DNA of 5,429 nt, from positions 1 through 5,429 of the forward strand of contig CAKOTU010000027.1 of the NCBI GenBank assembly GCA_934120265.1. The letters are read 5' to 3'. The notes under the pieces were generated by a model, which saw only the letters and a program-made list of their open reading frames with translations, had not been told where the DNA came from and made no database searches. The translations under genes and the position numbers were made by a program. Within the stretch, counting starts at the first letter, position 1. Every line of letters starts with the position of its first letter. Below, one piece after another: positions 1-5,362 of this stretch. The stretch is from an uncultured Bacilli bacterium. GTDB taxonomy: Bacteria > Bacillota_I > Bacilli_A > RF39 > UBA660.

Positions 1-140
1 GGACAAGTTATCTCGTCTCCTTTTAATTTCTTACCACATTCTGGACAAGTACTTAAACTTATTTTAATTCCACAATGCGGACATGTTTTTGCACTCGATG
101 AAATCTCTTTCCCACATTCATTACATTTTATTAAAGCCAT
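1..140 (-). CDS. Zinc-ribbon protein, N-terminal part only (runs off left edge)
   Basis: The start codon is ATG at 140-138 and 46 full codons are visible before the window ends. The peptide begins MALIKCNEC and carries cysteines at residues 6, 9, 20, 23, 32, 35 and 46. That gives one complete CxxC...CxxC zinc ribbon followed by the start of a second (CPEC at 32-35, then a CP pair at the edge), so a double zinc ribbon is likely. Such N-terminal ribbons are common on bacterial proteins of varied or unknown function and do not define a role. The start is supported by a strong Shine-Dalgarno site 8 bases upstream, inside the end of the preceding gene. Only one base separates the ATG from that gene's stop, so the two are probably translated in a coupled way. 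The shared MALIKC start suggests the two are related. The rest of the protein, including any membrane segment, is not visible. Confidence 0.8.
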   Translation of the reverse strand, partial: MALIKCNECGKEISSSAKTCPHCGIKISLSTCPECGKKLKGDEITC

Positions 141-141
141 A

Positions 142-894
142 CTACGCTCCTCCTTCTAATAATGTACTTATAATATGCTCTGCCACACTATTTATTTCTG
201 CTGAATTAACATTTTCTTCTCTAGTTGCAATCATATAAACTCGACCACCAATAACTGTTGCATATCTATTATCAACAACTAAATGACCGTCAGAAGTATA
301 ATTATAAGCAATTCCATAAACTAGTTTATCACCTATAACACCTGATACTAAATCAATTGTTACAGTAAGATCACTATAACTTTTTTTCATATAGTCAGTA
401 AAGTTAGTCAAAAATATTTTAGCATTACTAAAGTCATTATATCTTCCAATCATTATATATGGAATCAATGCTCCTTCACTATCTATATTTTTTGCTACAT
501 AAACATATCCCTGACTATCTGTTGCGACTTTATATCCATTTGGATATTCAAATGCTATACCTAAAGTCGAATTAGTATAAGCAGAATAACCTTCATTTGT
601 TGAAGGACCAACATTTGGATCCTGTGAAGGATTAGTGCTTGGTGTCTCTGTAGGATTATTGGTATTTTGATTTTGATTATTATTGTTGTTACTGTTGTTA
701 TTATTTTTATCTATCACATAAAATAATAGACACGCTCCAATAATTAATCCAACTATCCAATAAATTTTATAGTCTTTACCATTCTTAGAAATAGAAATAC
801 TACTCTTCTTTTTTAGTTCATAACCACACTTAGGGCAAGCATCTGCTTGATCACTTATTTTATTATTACACTCTGGGCATTTAATTAAAGCCAC
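142..894 (-). CDS. Membrane-anchored zinc-ribbon protein with Asn-rich linker and probable extracellular domain
   Basis: This protein has 250 residues when started at GTG 894. Residues 6-23 form a zinc ribbon (CPEC...CPKCG), followed by a basic stretch. One hydrophobic segment at about 45-61 should cross the membrane. A low-complexity linker at about 64-105, rich in Asn and then Thr/Pro/Ser, leads to a C-terminal domain (about 108-250) containing the phrase FEYPNGY. That phrase resembles the opening of PsbP-like or DUF1795-like folds, but this is only a resemblance. By the positive-inside rule the ribbon is cytoplasmic and the C-terminal domain outside. The function is unknown; a sensing or envelope-associated role is inference. 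GTG 894 is preferred over the in-frame GTG at 903 because the latter lies within the Shine-Dalgarno sequence, and because GTG 894 yields the same MALIKC start as the next gene. It is first in a two-gene unit and divergent from the HTH gene. Confidence 0.82.
   Translation of the reverse strand: MALIKCPECNNKISDQADACPKCGYELKKKSSISISKNGKDYKIYWIVGLIIGACLLFYVIDKNNNNSNNNNNQNQNTNNPTETPSTNPSQDPNVGPSTNEGYSAYTNSTLGIAFEYPNGYKVATDSQGYVYVAKNIDSEGALIPYIMIGRYNDFSNAKIFLTNFTDYMKKSYSDLTVTIDLVSGVIGDKLVYGIAYNYTSDGHLVVDNRYATVIGGRVYMIATREENVNSAEINSVAEHIISTLLEGGA
149..155 (-). promoter_or_regulatory. Strong Shine-Dalgarno site of the partial zinc-ribbon gene
   Basis: AAGGAGG on the minus strand lies 8 bases before ATG 140 and within the last codons of the upstream gene. 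It fixes the start of the partial gene and indicates coupled translation. Confidence 0.85.
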
Positions 895-902
895 GTTAAT
901 CA

Positions 903-908
903 CCTTCC
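903..908 (-). promoter_or_regulatory. Shine-Dalgarno site that decides the GTG 894 start
   Basis: On the minus strand GGAAGG, continuing into GGTGAT, lies 8 bases before GTG 894. The other candidate start, GTG 903-901, overlaps this site and so cannot use it. Confidence 0.7.
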
Positions 909-911
909 TAA

Positions 912-947
912 ATTATAATATAATCAAAAAACTAATTACTTTGTCGA
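912..947 (-). promoter_or_regulatory. Possible promoter for the zinc-ribbon gene pair
   Basis: On the minus strand a TCGACA element (947-942, one mismatch to TTGACA) is followed after 19 bases by TATATT (922-917), which overlaps a perfect TATAAT (917-912). The spacing is longer than ideal, and the region is so AT-rich that chance -10 matches are expected. An alternative lies further upstream: TTTAAA at 1001-996, 17 bases, TATACT at 978-973. If the near one is real, the leader is only about 11-16 bases. Confidence 0.3.
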
Positions 948-1007
948 ATTATCTTTTTAATCTATCAATAAAAGTATAATATAATACATCTATATTTTAA
1001 ATAATAT

Positions 1008-1036
1008 TTACCGTATAGTCATTGACTGTTTGGCAA
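1008..1036. promoter_or_regulatory. Imperfect palindrome, candidate operator of the HTH gene
   Basis: The core AGTCA-T-TGACT (1017-1027) is a perfect 5+1+5 inverted repeat. Further matching pairs lie outside it: A1015/T1029, CC 1011-1012 with GG 1032-1033, and TT 1008-1009 with AA 1035-1036. In total 10 of 14 positions per half match. The element ends directly before the likely -35 box of the HTH gene (1037-1042). Such a site would suit a dimeric HTH protein; binding by the encoded protein itself is inference. Confidence 0.45.
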
Positions 1037-1065
1037 TTGAAAAAATAACTTTTTTTTGATATATT
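1037..1065 (+). promoter_or_regulatory. Promoter of the HTH gene (-35, extended -10)
   Basis: TTGAAA (1037-1042, one mismatch to consensus) and TATATT (1060-1065, one mismatch) are separated by exactly 17 bases. A TG dinucleotide at 1057-1058 gives an extended -10. Transcription would start near 1072, right at the ribosome binding site GGTGAT (1072-1077), leaving a leader of about 11 bases before ATG 1083. Confidence 0.6.
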
Positions 1066-1082
1066 ATTAATGGTGATAATAT

Positions 1083-2774
1083 ATGAAATTTAATGAATTA
1101 CTAAATAAATATATGGAATTAGTAAATTGCAATTCTAAAGCACTTGCTAAAGAAAGTTCACTTTCTGAAACTGCTATAAGTAGATACAAAAAAGGGTTAA
1201 GAACCCCCAATGAAGAAAGTATAAAAAAAATAGCAAAAGCTTTGGAAAAGCTATCTAGTCAAAAGTATAAAGAAAAGAGTTTAGAAAAAGAATTTAAAAA
1301 TGCTCTGAATACAACAGAAATAGATTTTGAAGTAGTAAGAAATAATTTAAACGAAATAATAAATGCTTTGAATATAAACGTTGGTGAATTAGCAAAATAT
1401 CTAAATTTTGATGCATCTTATCTATCTAGAATTAGAAAAGGAGAACGTATCCCATCCAATAAAGAAGATTTTATAAATTCAACAGCTACATTTATTTCAA
1501 AAAAATATAATAACGATGAATATCAAAGCTCATTAACTCTTTTATTCGAAAAAGAGAAGATCAATATTGAAGATATAAAGAATTGGATTTGCAGTAACAA
1601 GCAAAAACCAAAAACTGAAATAGTCGAATTTTTAAAAAAGATGGATTCCTTTAATTTAAATGATTATATAAAAGCTATCAAATTTGATAAATTAAAAGTT
1701 CCTAATATTCCTTTTTATAAAGAAAAAACAAGAAATTACTATGGTTTAGAAGAAATGAAAATGGGCGAACTAAATTTTTTCAAAAGTACTGTACTATCAA
1801 AATCTAATGAAGATATTTTTATGTGTAGTGATATGCCAATGGAAGATATGGCCAAAGATATTGATTTTGGAAAAAAATGGATGTTTGCAATTGCTATGAG
1901 TTTAAAAAAAGGACTACATTTAAATATAATCCATAATTTGGATAGACCATTCAATGAAATGATGCTTGGTTTAGAAAGTTGGATTCCAATTTACATGACT
2001 GGACAAGTTTCTCCTTATTATTTTTCTGAGATAAAAAATACTGTTTATAATCATTTAAATTATACATCGGGATCTACCGCACTAGTTGGTGAATCTGTCA
2101 AAGGTTTCCACAACAAAGGAAAATACTATTTAACAACCAATAAAAAAGAAGTAGATTATTACAAAGAAAAAACAAAATTACTTTTAGAAAAAGCTAAACC
2201 TCTAATGGAAATATATAAAGAAAATGATAAAGATAAATATAAGTTATTTCTATTAAATGATCTAAAAATCAAAAGTAACAGAGAAAGAATTCTTTCTTCT
2301 CTTCCACTGTTTACTATAAATGATGATTTACTGATTGAAATTTTAAAAAAGAACAATATAAAAAAGTCTGATATTGAAAAACTTCTAAGTTATAAAAAAG
2401 AGGAAGAAAAAAACACTAAATTAATATTAAAAACCAATACCATTACAGATACAATATATAATATTAATAAAGATGATTTTAATAATGACGAAATCTACTT
2501 GGCTTTTAATAATATATTCTTTAATAAAAGAATAAAATACTCATTTGATGAATATTCAAAACATCTAAAATCAACAATTAAATTTGCTGAAAAAAATACT
2601 AATTATAATCTTAAAATAAATGATTATAAAATATTTAATAACATAACAATTTATATTGTTAAAAATAATTATGTTGTTATATCAAAAGACAATAACCCAA
2701 CAATTCAATTTGTTATAAAGCACCCAAAACTAAGAAATGCTATAGAAAATTTTGATCCACTAGTAAAAGAATAG
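1083..2774 (+). CDS. Tandem helix-turn-helix protein with large uncharacterised C-terminal region
   Basis: The protein has 563 residues and no predicted membrane segment or signal peptide, so it is probably cytoplasmic. HTH domain 1 spans about residues 1-57, with SETAISRYKKGLRTP at 28-42 as its turn and recognition region. HTH domain 2 spans about 83-140, with ASYLSRIRKGERIP at 111-124. Both look like XRE/Cro-type domains. A third, weaker helical unit may lie at 150-200 (IKNWICSNKQKP). Residues about 215-380 form a distinct domain with the phrases MCSDMPMEDM (247-256), FGKKWM, LNIIHNLDRP (280-289), LGLESWIP and TGQVSPYY. Its alternation of beta strands and helices suggests an alpha/beta sensor or enzyme-like fold. 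Residues 385-563 are Lys/Asn/Ile-rich and end in a probable small beta-rich unit. I recall this architecture recurring in Bacillota under generic regulator names, but know of no assigned function. ATG 1083 follows GGTGAT by 5 bases. The gene stands alone between opposing transcription units, with its own promoter and a shared terminator. DNA binding is well supported; target and ligand are unknown. Confidence 0.85.
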   Translation: MKFNELLNKYMELVNCNSKALAKESSLSETAISRYKKGLRTPNEESIKKIAKALEKLSSQKYKEKSLEKEFKNALNTTEIDFEVVRNNLNEIINALNINVGELAKYLNFDASYLSRIRKGERIPSNKEDFINSTATFISKKYNNDEYQSSLTLLFEKEKINIEDIKNWICSNKQKPKTEIVEFLKKMDSFNLNDYIKAIKFDKLKVPNIPFYKEKTRNYYGLEEMKMGELNFFKSTVLSKSNEDIFMCSDMPMEDMAKDIDFGKKWMFAIAMSLKKGLHLNIIHNLDRPFNEMMLGLESWIPIYMTGQVSPYYFSEIKNTVYNHLNYTSGSTALVGESVKGFHNKGKYYLTTNKKEVDYYKEKTKLLLEKAKPLMEIYKENDKDKYKLFLLNDLKIKSNRERILSSLPLFTINDDLLIEILKKNNIKKSDIEKLLSYKKEEEKNTKLILKTNTITDTIYNINKDDFNNDEIYLAFNNIFFNKRIKYSFDEYSKHLKSTIKFAEKNTNYNLKINDYKIFNNITIYIVKNNYVVISKDNNPTIQFVIKHPKLRNAIENFDPLVKE

Positions 2775-2800
2775 AGACTGAAATATTCAGTCTCTATTTT
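2768..2800. terminator. Bidirectional intrinsic terminator between convergent genes
   Basis: The arms TAGAGACTGAA (2772-2782) and TTCAGTCTCTA (2786-2796) pair perfectly over 11 bases around the loop ATA, and A/T pairs extend the stem outward. TTTT at 2797-2800 follows on the plus strand, and TTCTTTT (2771-2765) on the minus strand. The stem carries the TAG stop of the HTH gene (2772-2774) and the TAG stop of tsaD (2796-2794) at mirror positions. It therefore serves both transcripts. Confidence 0.9.
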
Positions 2801-3798
2801 AGTTCGTCACTTGCTTTAGCATTTAAACTTAAATCAGCTCTTCTACCTTCTTTATAAGCAAAATATCCTGCTGCACCTATCATAGCCGCATTATCTGTGC
2901 AATACTTTAAATTAGGAATTGTCAGATTATACCCGTATTTTTCACACTCTTTTGTTATTCTTTGTCTTAATCCTTGATTAGCAGATACACCACCAGCTAC
3001 TATTAAATTTCTTACTTTATATTCATCCATAGCCTTCATTGTTTTTTTAACTAGGATATCTACAACTCTATTTTGAAATGAAGTAGCCAAGTTTTCCACA
3101 ATAATATTATTTCCTTTTTGTTTTTCATTATGTGCTAAATTAATTACTGCACTTTTTAAACCACTAAAACTAAAATTATAACTATCATCATTAAGTGGAA
3201 TTGGTAAGTTGTATGAATCTTTACCTTCATGAGCTAGCTTATCAACAAGTGGTCCACCAGGATAATTAAGACCTAAAACACGCGCTACTTTATCATAAGC
3301 TTCACCTACAGCATCATCTAAAGTTCCACCTATTTTTTTAAATGAATAATCTTTTTCCATGTAAACAAGTTCAGTATGTCCTCCACTAACCACTAGTGCG
3401 ATTAATGGAAATTGCATTCTTTTAACTAGGTTATTTGCATATATATGACCGGCTATATGATGTACTGGTACTAATGGTTTTTTATAAATAAATGATAATG
3501 CCTTAGCCGCTTGTACACCAATCATAAGTGAACCAATTAATCCCGGACCATAAGTAACTGCTATAGCTGTTACTTCATCCATAGTCATATTGCATTTATT
3601 TAAACATTCTTCTATTACCAATGTTATATTTTCAATATGCATACGACTAGCTATTTCAGGAACTACTCCACCATAATTAGCATGAGTATCCATTTGTGAT
3701 AAAACTACTGTCCCTATCTCATCACAGCCATTTTTAATAATTGAAACACTAGTTTCATCACAACTAGATTCAATTGCTAATATATATACATCTTCCAT
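2794..3798 (-). CDS. tsaD: TsaD, tRNA N6-adenosine threonylcarbamoyltransferase
   Basis: TsaD is the catalytic subunit for t6A synthesis. With TsaB and TsaE it transfers the threonylcarbamoyl group from threonylcarbamoyl-AMP to N6 of A37 in tRNAs reading ANN codons, in the cytoplasm. The 334-residue length is normal for the family. The N-terminal ILAIESSCDETS (6-17) starts the ASKHA ATPase fold. YGPGLIGSLMIG (83-94), the metal-binding HHIAGH with His114 and His118, SGGHTE (138-143), FSFSGLKSAV (209-218), VAGGVSAN (267-274) and YCTDNAAM (299-306, with the metal-ligand Asp302) are all intact. Nothing suggests loss of function. It is the last gene of the operon: its ATG shares one base with the rimI stop (TAATG), and a GGTGGTG ribosome site lies within the end of rimI. 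Its stop codon lies in the terminator stem. The family is essential in many bacteria. Confidence 0.98.
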   Translation of the reverse strand: MEDVYILAIESSCDETSVSIIKNGCDEIGTVVLSQMDTHANYGGVVPEIASRMHIENITLVIEECLNKCNMTMDEVTAIAVTYGPGLIGSLMIGVQAAKALSFIYKKPLVPVHHIAGHIYANNLVKRMQFPLIALVVSGGHTELVYMEKDYSFKKIGGTLDDAVGEAYDKVARVLGLNYPGGPLVDKLAHEGKDSYNLPIPLNDDSYNFSFSGLKSAVINLAHNEKQKGNNIIVENLATSFQNRVVDILVKKTMKAMDEYKVRNLIVAGGVSANQGLRQRITKECEKYGYNLTIPNLKYCTDNAAMIGAAGYFAYKEGRRADLSLNAKASDELK

Positions 3799-4193
3799 TA
3801 TTTCACCACCAACATCATTAAAATACCGTCTTCATCATTATAATAATTCTCTCTTGTAGCAACCTCTTTAAATCCATACTTTTTGTAAAGTGATATTGCG
3901 ATATTATTGCTTTTTCTTACTTCTAAGGTAATATTATCGCAAATTTTACACGTTTTAATCATATAATCTAACATTTTAGATGCTACTTTTTTACCACGAT
4001 AACTTTCAAGTACAAAAATATAATTAATCTCAGCTCTTTCATATATTATAGAATAACTCAAAATTCCTATTATCTTGTCATTCTCTAAATAAACTATAAA
4101 TTTAGAAAAAGGATCATTATCGATAATAGTTATTTTATTTTCAAATAAAAATTTTTTTAATTCAATAGAACTAGATACTATTTCTCTAATCAT
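3798..4193 (-). CDS. rimI: RimI-like GNAT N-acetyltransferase
   Basis: This is a 131-residue GNAT-fold enzyme. The acetyl-CoA-binding motif A is seen as VLESYRGKKVASKML (61-75), with Lys69 in place of the usual Gly, a common variant. The region LEVRKSNNIAISLYKKYGF (90-108) and the phrase RENYY (114-118) match the RimI family, which acetylates the N-terminal alanine of ribosomal protein S18 in enteric bacteria. The family's Glu and Tyr thought to act in catalysis probably correspond to Glu91 and Tyr103. The protein is shorter at its N-terminus than E. coli RimI (about 148 residues). Its place between tsaB and tsaD is the standard Bacillota arrangement (ydiD in Bacillus subtilis). The true substrate in this organism cannot be read from sequence. 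ATG 4193 lies inside the last codons of tsaB (8-base overlap) with only a weak ribosome site (AAGAGAAAA), so translation probably depends on coupling. Confidence 0.85.
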   Translation of the reverse strand: MIREIVSSSIELKKFLFENKITIIDNDPFSKFIVYLENDKIIGILSYSIIYERAEINYIFVLESYRGKKVASKMLDYMIKTCKICDNITLEVRKSNNIAISLYKKYGFKEVATRENYYNDEDGILMMLVVK

Positions 4194-4815
4194 TAGTATT
4201 TTCTCTTTTTTCCTCAGCTTCTGTCTTCTTCAAATAATTAGGATTTAAAGAATGTGGATTTACCGGTGTATCATCGTAGTGTTTTTCAACAATTTTATTT
4301 ACATTATATTCCGGTAAATTTGTCTTTAAACCAAAATTATCTAAAGAAATATAAGTAACTGATTTACCAACTTCTATCTTTTCTAGCAGATCATCTAATT
4401 CTATACAATCATCATTCATAATACAATTTAATTGATTATCATATATACCAGCAAAAACATAGCCTCTCCTTGCATCAATTAAAGGAACAATATAATCTGT
4501 GTTACTATCAACTGCTGCTAAAAGTTCTAGACTAGAAAAAGGAATAACGTCTTTTTTTAATGCCCACGCCATAACTTTTGCGCAAGTAACGCCAATTCTA
4601 ATTCCTGTGAATGAGCCTGGACCTACCGCAACAAAAAATCTATCTACATCTTCAATTTTAATATTATTTTTATCAAGAATAATACTTATTAAAACCATAA
4701 AATTACTAGATAAATCTATTTGATTAGAGTGTACAATTTTATCTAACAAAGTTTTATCATTAAACAACGCAATACATACATTCTTAGTGCAAGTATCTAT
4801 TAATAATGATATCAT
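4186..4815 (-). CDS. tsaB: TsaB, non-catalytic partner of TsaD in t6A synthesis
   Basis: TsaB is a paralogue of the TsaD N-terminal fold. It has lost catalysis and serves as the dimer partner that TsaD and TsaE assemble on. The 209-residue protein begins LLIDTCTKNVCIALF (4-18), the first ASKHA strand pair. It has the family signature GPGSFTGIRIG at 65-75, then PLIDARRGYVFAGIY (111-125), a region that is well conserved in TsaB. It ends with NPNYLKK (191-197), the usual C-terminal phrase, before a charged tail. Its length is slightly below the common 220-240. The start ATG 4815 overlaps the tsaE stop as ATGA, and GTGAGG lies 7 bases upstream, giving coupled translation and supporting equal production of the two partners. 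Confidence 0.96.
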   Translation of the reverse strand: MISLLIDTCTKNVCIALFNDKTLLDKIVHSNQIDLSSNFMVLISIILDKNNIKIEDVDRFFVAVGPGSFTGIRIGVTCAKVMAWALKKDVIPFSSLELLAAVDSNTDYIVPLIDARRGYVFAGIYDNQLNCIMNDDCIELDDLLEKIEVGKSVTYISLDNFGLKTNLPEYNVNKIVEKHYDDTPVNPHSLNPNYLKKTEAEEKRENTND

Positions 4816-5261
4816 AAAACTGCCTCACATAGCTCTTCATATTTTGTTCCATGAGGTGTTATAATTAAGGTTCTTTTATTCTCATCAACAACTTTAAATT
4901 TAATATGTAAATACTCCGAAGGTAAAATATCCTTAATTGTTGATGCCCATTCAATGACAACAACACCGCCTTTTTCAAAATACTCTTCAATTCCTACGCC
5001 ATCAGTGTTTCCATCTAATCTATATACATCCATGTGATATAATGGTAATTCTCCATTATACTCTTTAATTATAGTAAAAGTTGGAGAGGTAATTGTTTCA
5101 GTTATACCCATAGATTTAGCAATTCCTTTAGTGAAAATGGTCTTTCCACTCCCTAACTCTCCATCTAAGCAAATAATCATATTAGGAAATTTTTCTGATT
5201 CTATATTTTCAGCAAGCTCAATTGTATCCATTTCATTTTTTGATATATATTTATATTCCAT
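4812..5261 (-). CDS. tsaE: TsaE, P-loop ATPase of t6A synthesis
   Basis: TsaE binds the TsaB-TsaD dimer and hydrolyses ATP to allow repeated rounds of t6A formation. The protein has 149 residues from ATG 5261, typical of the family. The Walker A motif GELGSGKT is at 34-41, the switch-like phrase SPTFTIIKEY at 59-68, HMDVYRL at 76-82 and VVIEWA at 101-106; all are family hallmarks. An in-frame GTG at 5270 would add three residues but lies inside the ribosome site AGGTGAT (5272-5266), so ATG 5261 is preferred. It is the first gene of the operon and sits just behind a 5S rRNA gene in the same direction. The stop is TGA, which shows that TGA is a stop codon here and argues against the Mycoplasma code. 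Confidence 0.97.
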   Translation of the reverse strand: MEYKYISKNEMDTIELAENIESEKFPNMIICLDGELGSGKTIFTKGIAKSMGITETITSPTFTIIKEYNGELPLYHMDVYRLDGNTDGVGIEEYFEKGGVVVIEWASTIKDILPSEYLHIKFKVVDENKRTLIITPHGTKYEELCEAVL

Positions 5262-5265
5262 TGCA

Positions 5266-5272
5266 ATCACCT
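5266..5272 (-). promoter_or_regulatory. Shine-Dalgarno site that decides the tsaE start
   Basis: AGGTGAT on the minus strand ends 4 bases before ATG 5261, with the GG core 8 bases away. It overlaps the alternative GTG 5270-5268 and thereby rules it out. Confidence 0.8.
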
Positions 5273-5277
5273 ATTAT

Positions 5278-5307
5278 ATTATAACAAAAAAAAAATCATT
5301 AATACAA
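5278..5307 (-). promoter_or_regulatory. Promoter of the tsaE-tsaB-rimI-tsaD operon
   Basis: On the minus strand TGTTATAAT (5286-5278) is a perfect extended -10. A weak -35 candidate, TTGTAT (5307-5302), lies 18 bases upstream, inside the terminator hairpin. The start would fall near 5272-5271, at the first base of the ribosome site, for a leader of about 11 bases. Read-through from the rRNA operon is another possible source of transcripts. Confidence 0.5.
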
Positions 5308-5311
5308 TGAT
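5286..5311 (-). terminator. Intrinsic terminator downstream of 5S rRNA
   Basis: On the minus strand ATCATT (5311-5306), a GTATT loop and AATGAT (5300-5295) form a 6-bp stem. Nine further T residues (5294-5286) follow, extending the final T of the stem to a run of ten. The stem is AT-rich and weak, but A residues before it can pair with the T-tract and lengthen it. It lies about 52 bases beyond the end of 5S and before tsaE, so it most likely ends the rRNA operon. Confidence 0.7.
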
Positions 5312-5362
5312 ATTTGGTATATTTTATAAATATTTTAAATCAATAAAAAATAACAAAAAAAA

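Noticed and set aside
901..903. GTG as start of the membrane zinc-ribbon gene, adding three residues
   Set aside because: The codon lies within the Shine-Dalgarno site, and the next GTG gives ideal spacing and the MALIKC start shared with the neighbour.
1022..1050. Alternative promoter for the HTH gene: TTGACT (1022-1027), 16 bases, AATAAC (1044-1049)
   Set aside because: The -10 is poor compared with TTGAAA-17-TGA-TATATT just downstream, and TTGACT is better explained as half of the palindrome.
1739..1954. 71-residue open frame on the minus strand
   Set aside because: It lies wholly opposite the HTH gene's central domain, has no family features, and owes its length to base composition.
2159..2356. 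65-residue open frame on the minus strand
   Set aside because: It is a Ser/Leu/Phe-rich shadow of the Lys-rich coding strand of the HTH gene with no recognisable motif.
1083..2774. HTH gene as part of a prophage, toxin-antitoxin or defence island
   Set aside because: No integrase, toxin, nuclease or phage gene lies nearby; it stands alone between a housekeeping operon and zinc-ribbon genes.
4499..4723. 74-residue open frame on the plus strand
   Set aside because: It is antisense to the conserved GPGSFTGIRIG region of tsaB, so it is a shadow.
4812..4814. Mycoplasma genetic code (TGA as Trp)
   Set aside because: TGA ends tsaE at the normal family length, overlapping the tsaB start, and Trp residues in all genes are encoded without TGA.
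5268..5270. GTG as start of tsaE
   Set aside because: It lies inside AGGTGAT; ATG 5261 is correctly spaced and TsaE proteins need no extra residues.
5316..5343. Promoter TTGATT-16-TATACC upstream of the hairpin
   Set aside because: Transcripts from it would meet the terminator at once, and the extended -10 beyond the hairpin is a much better match.
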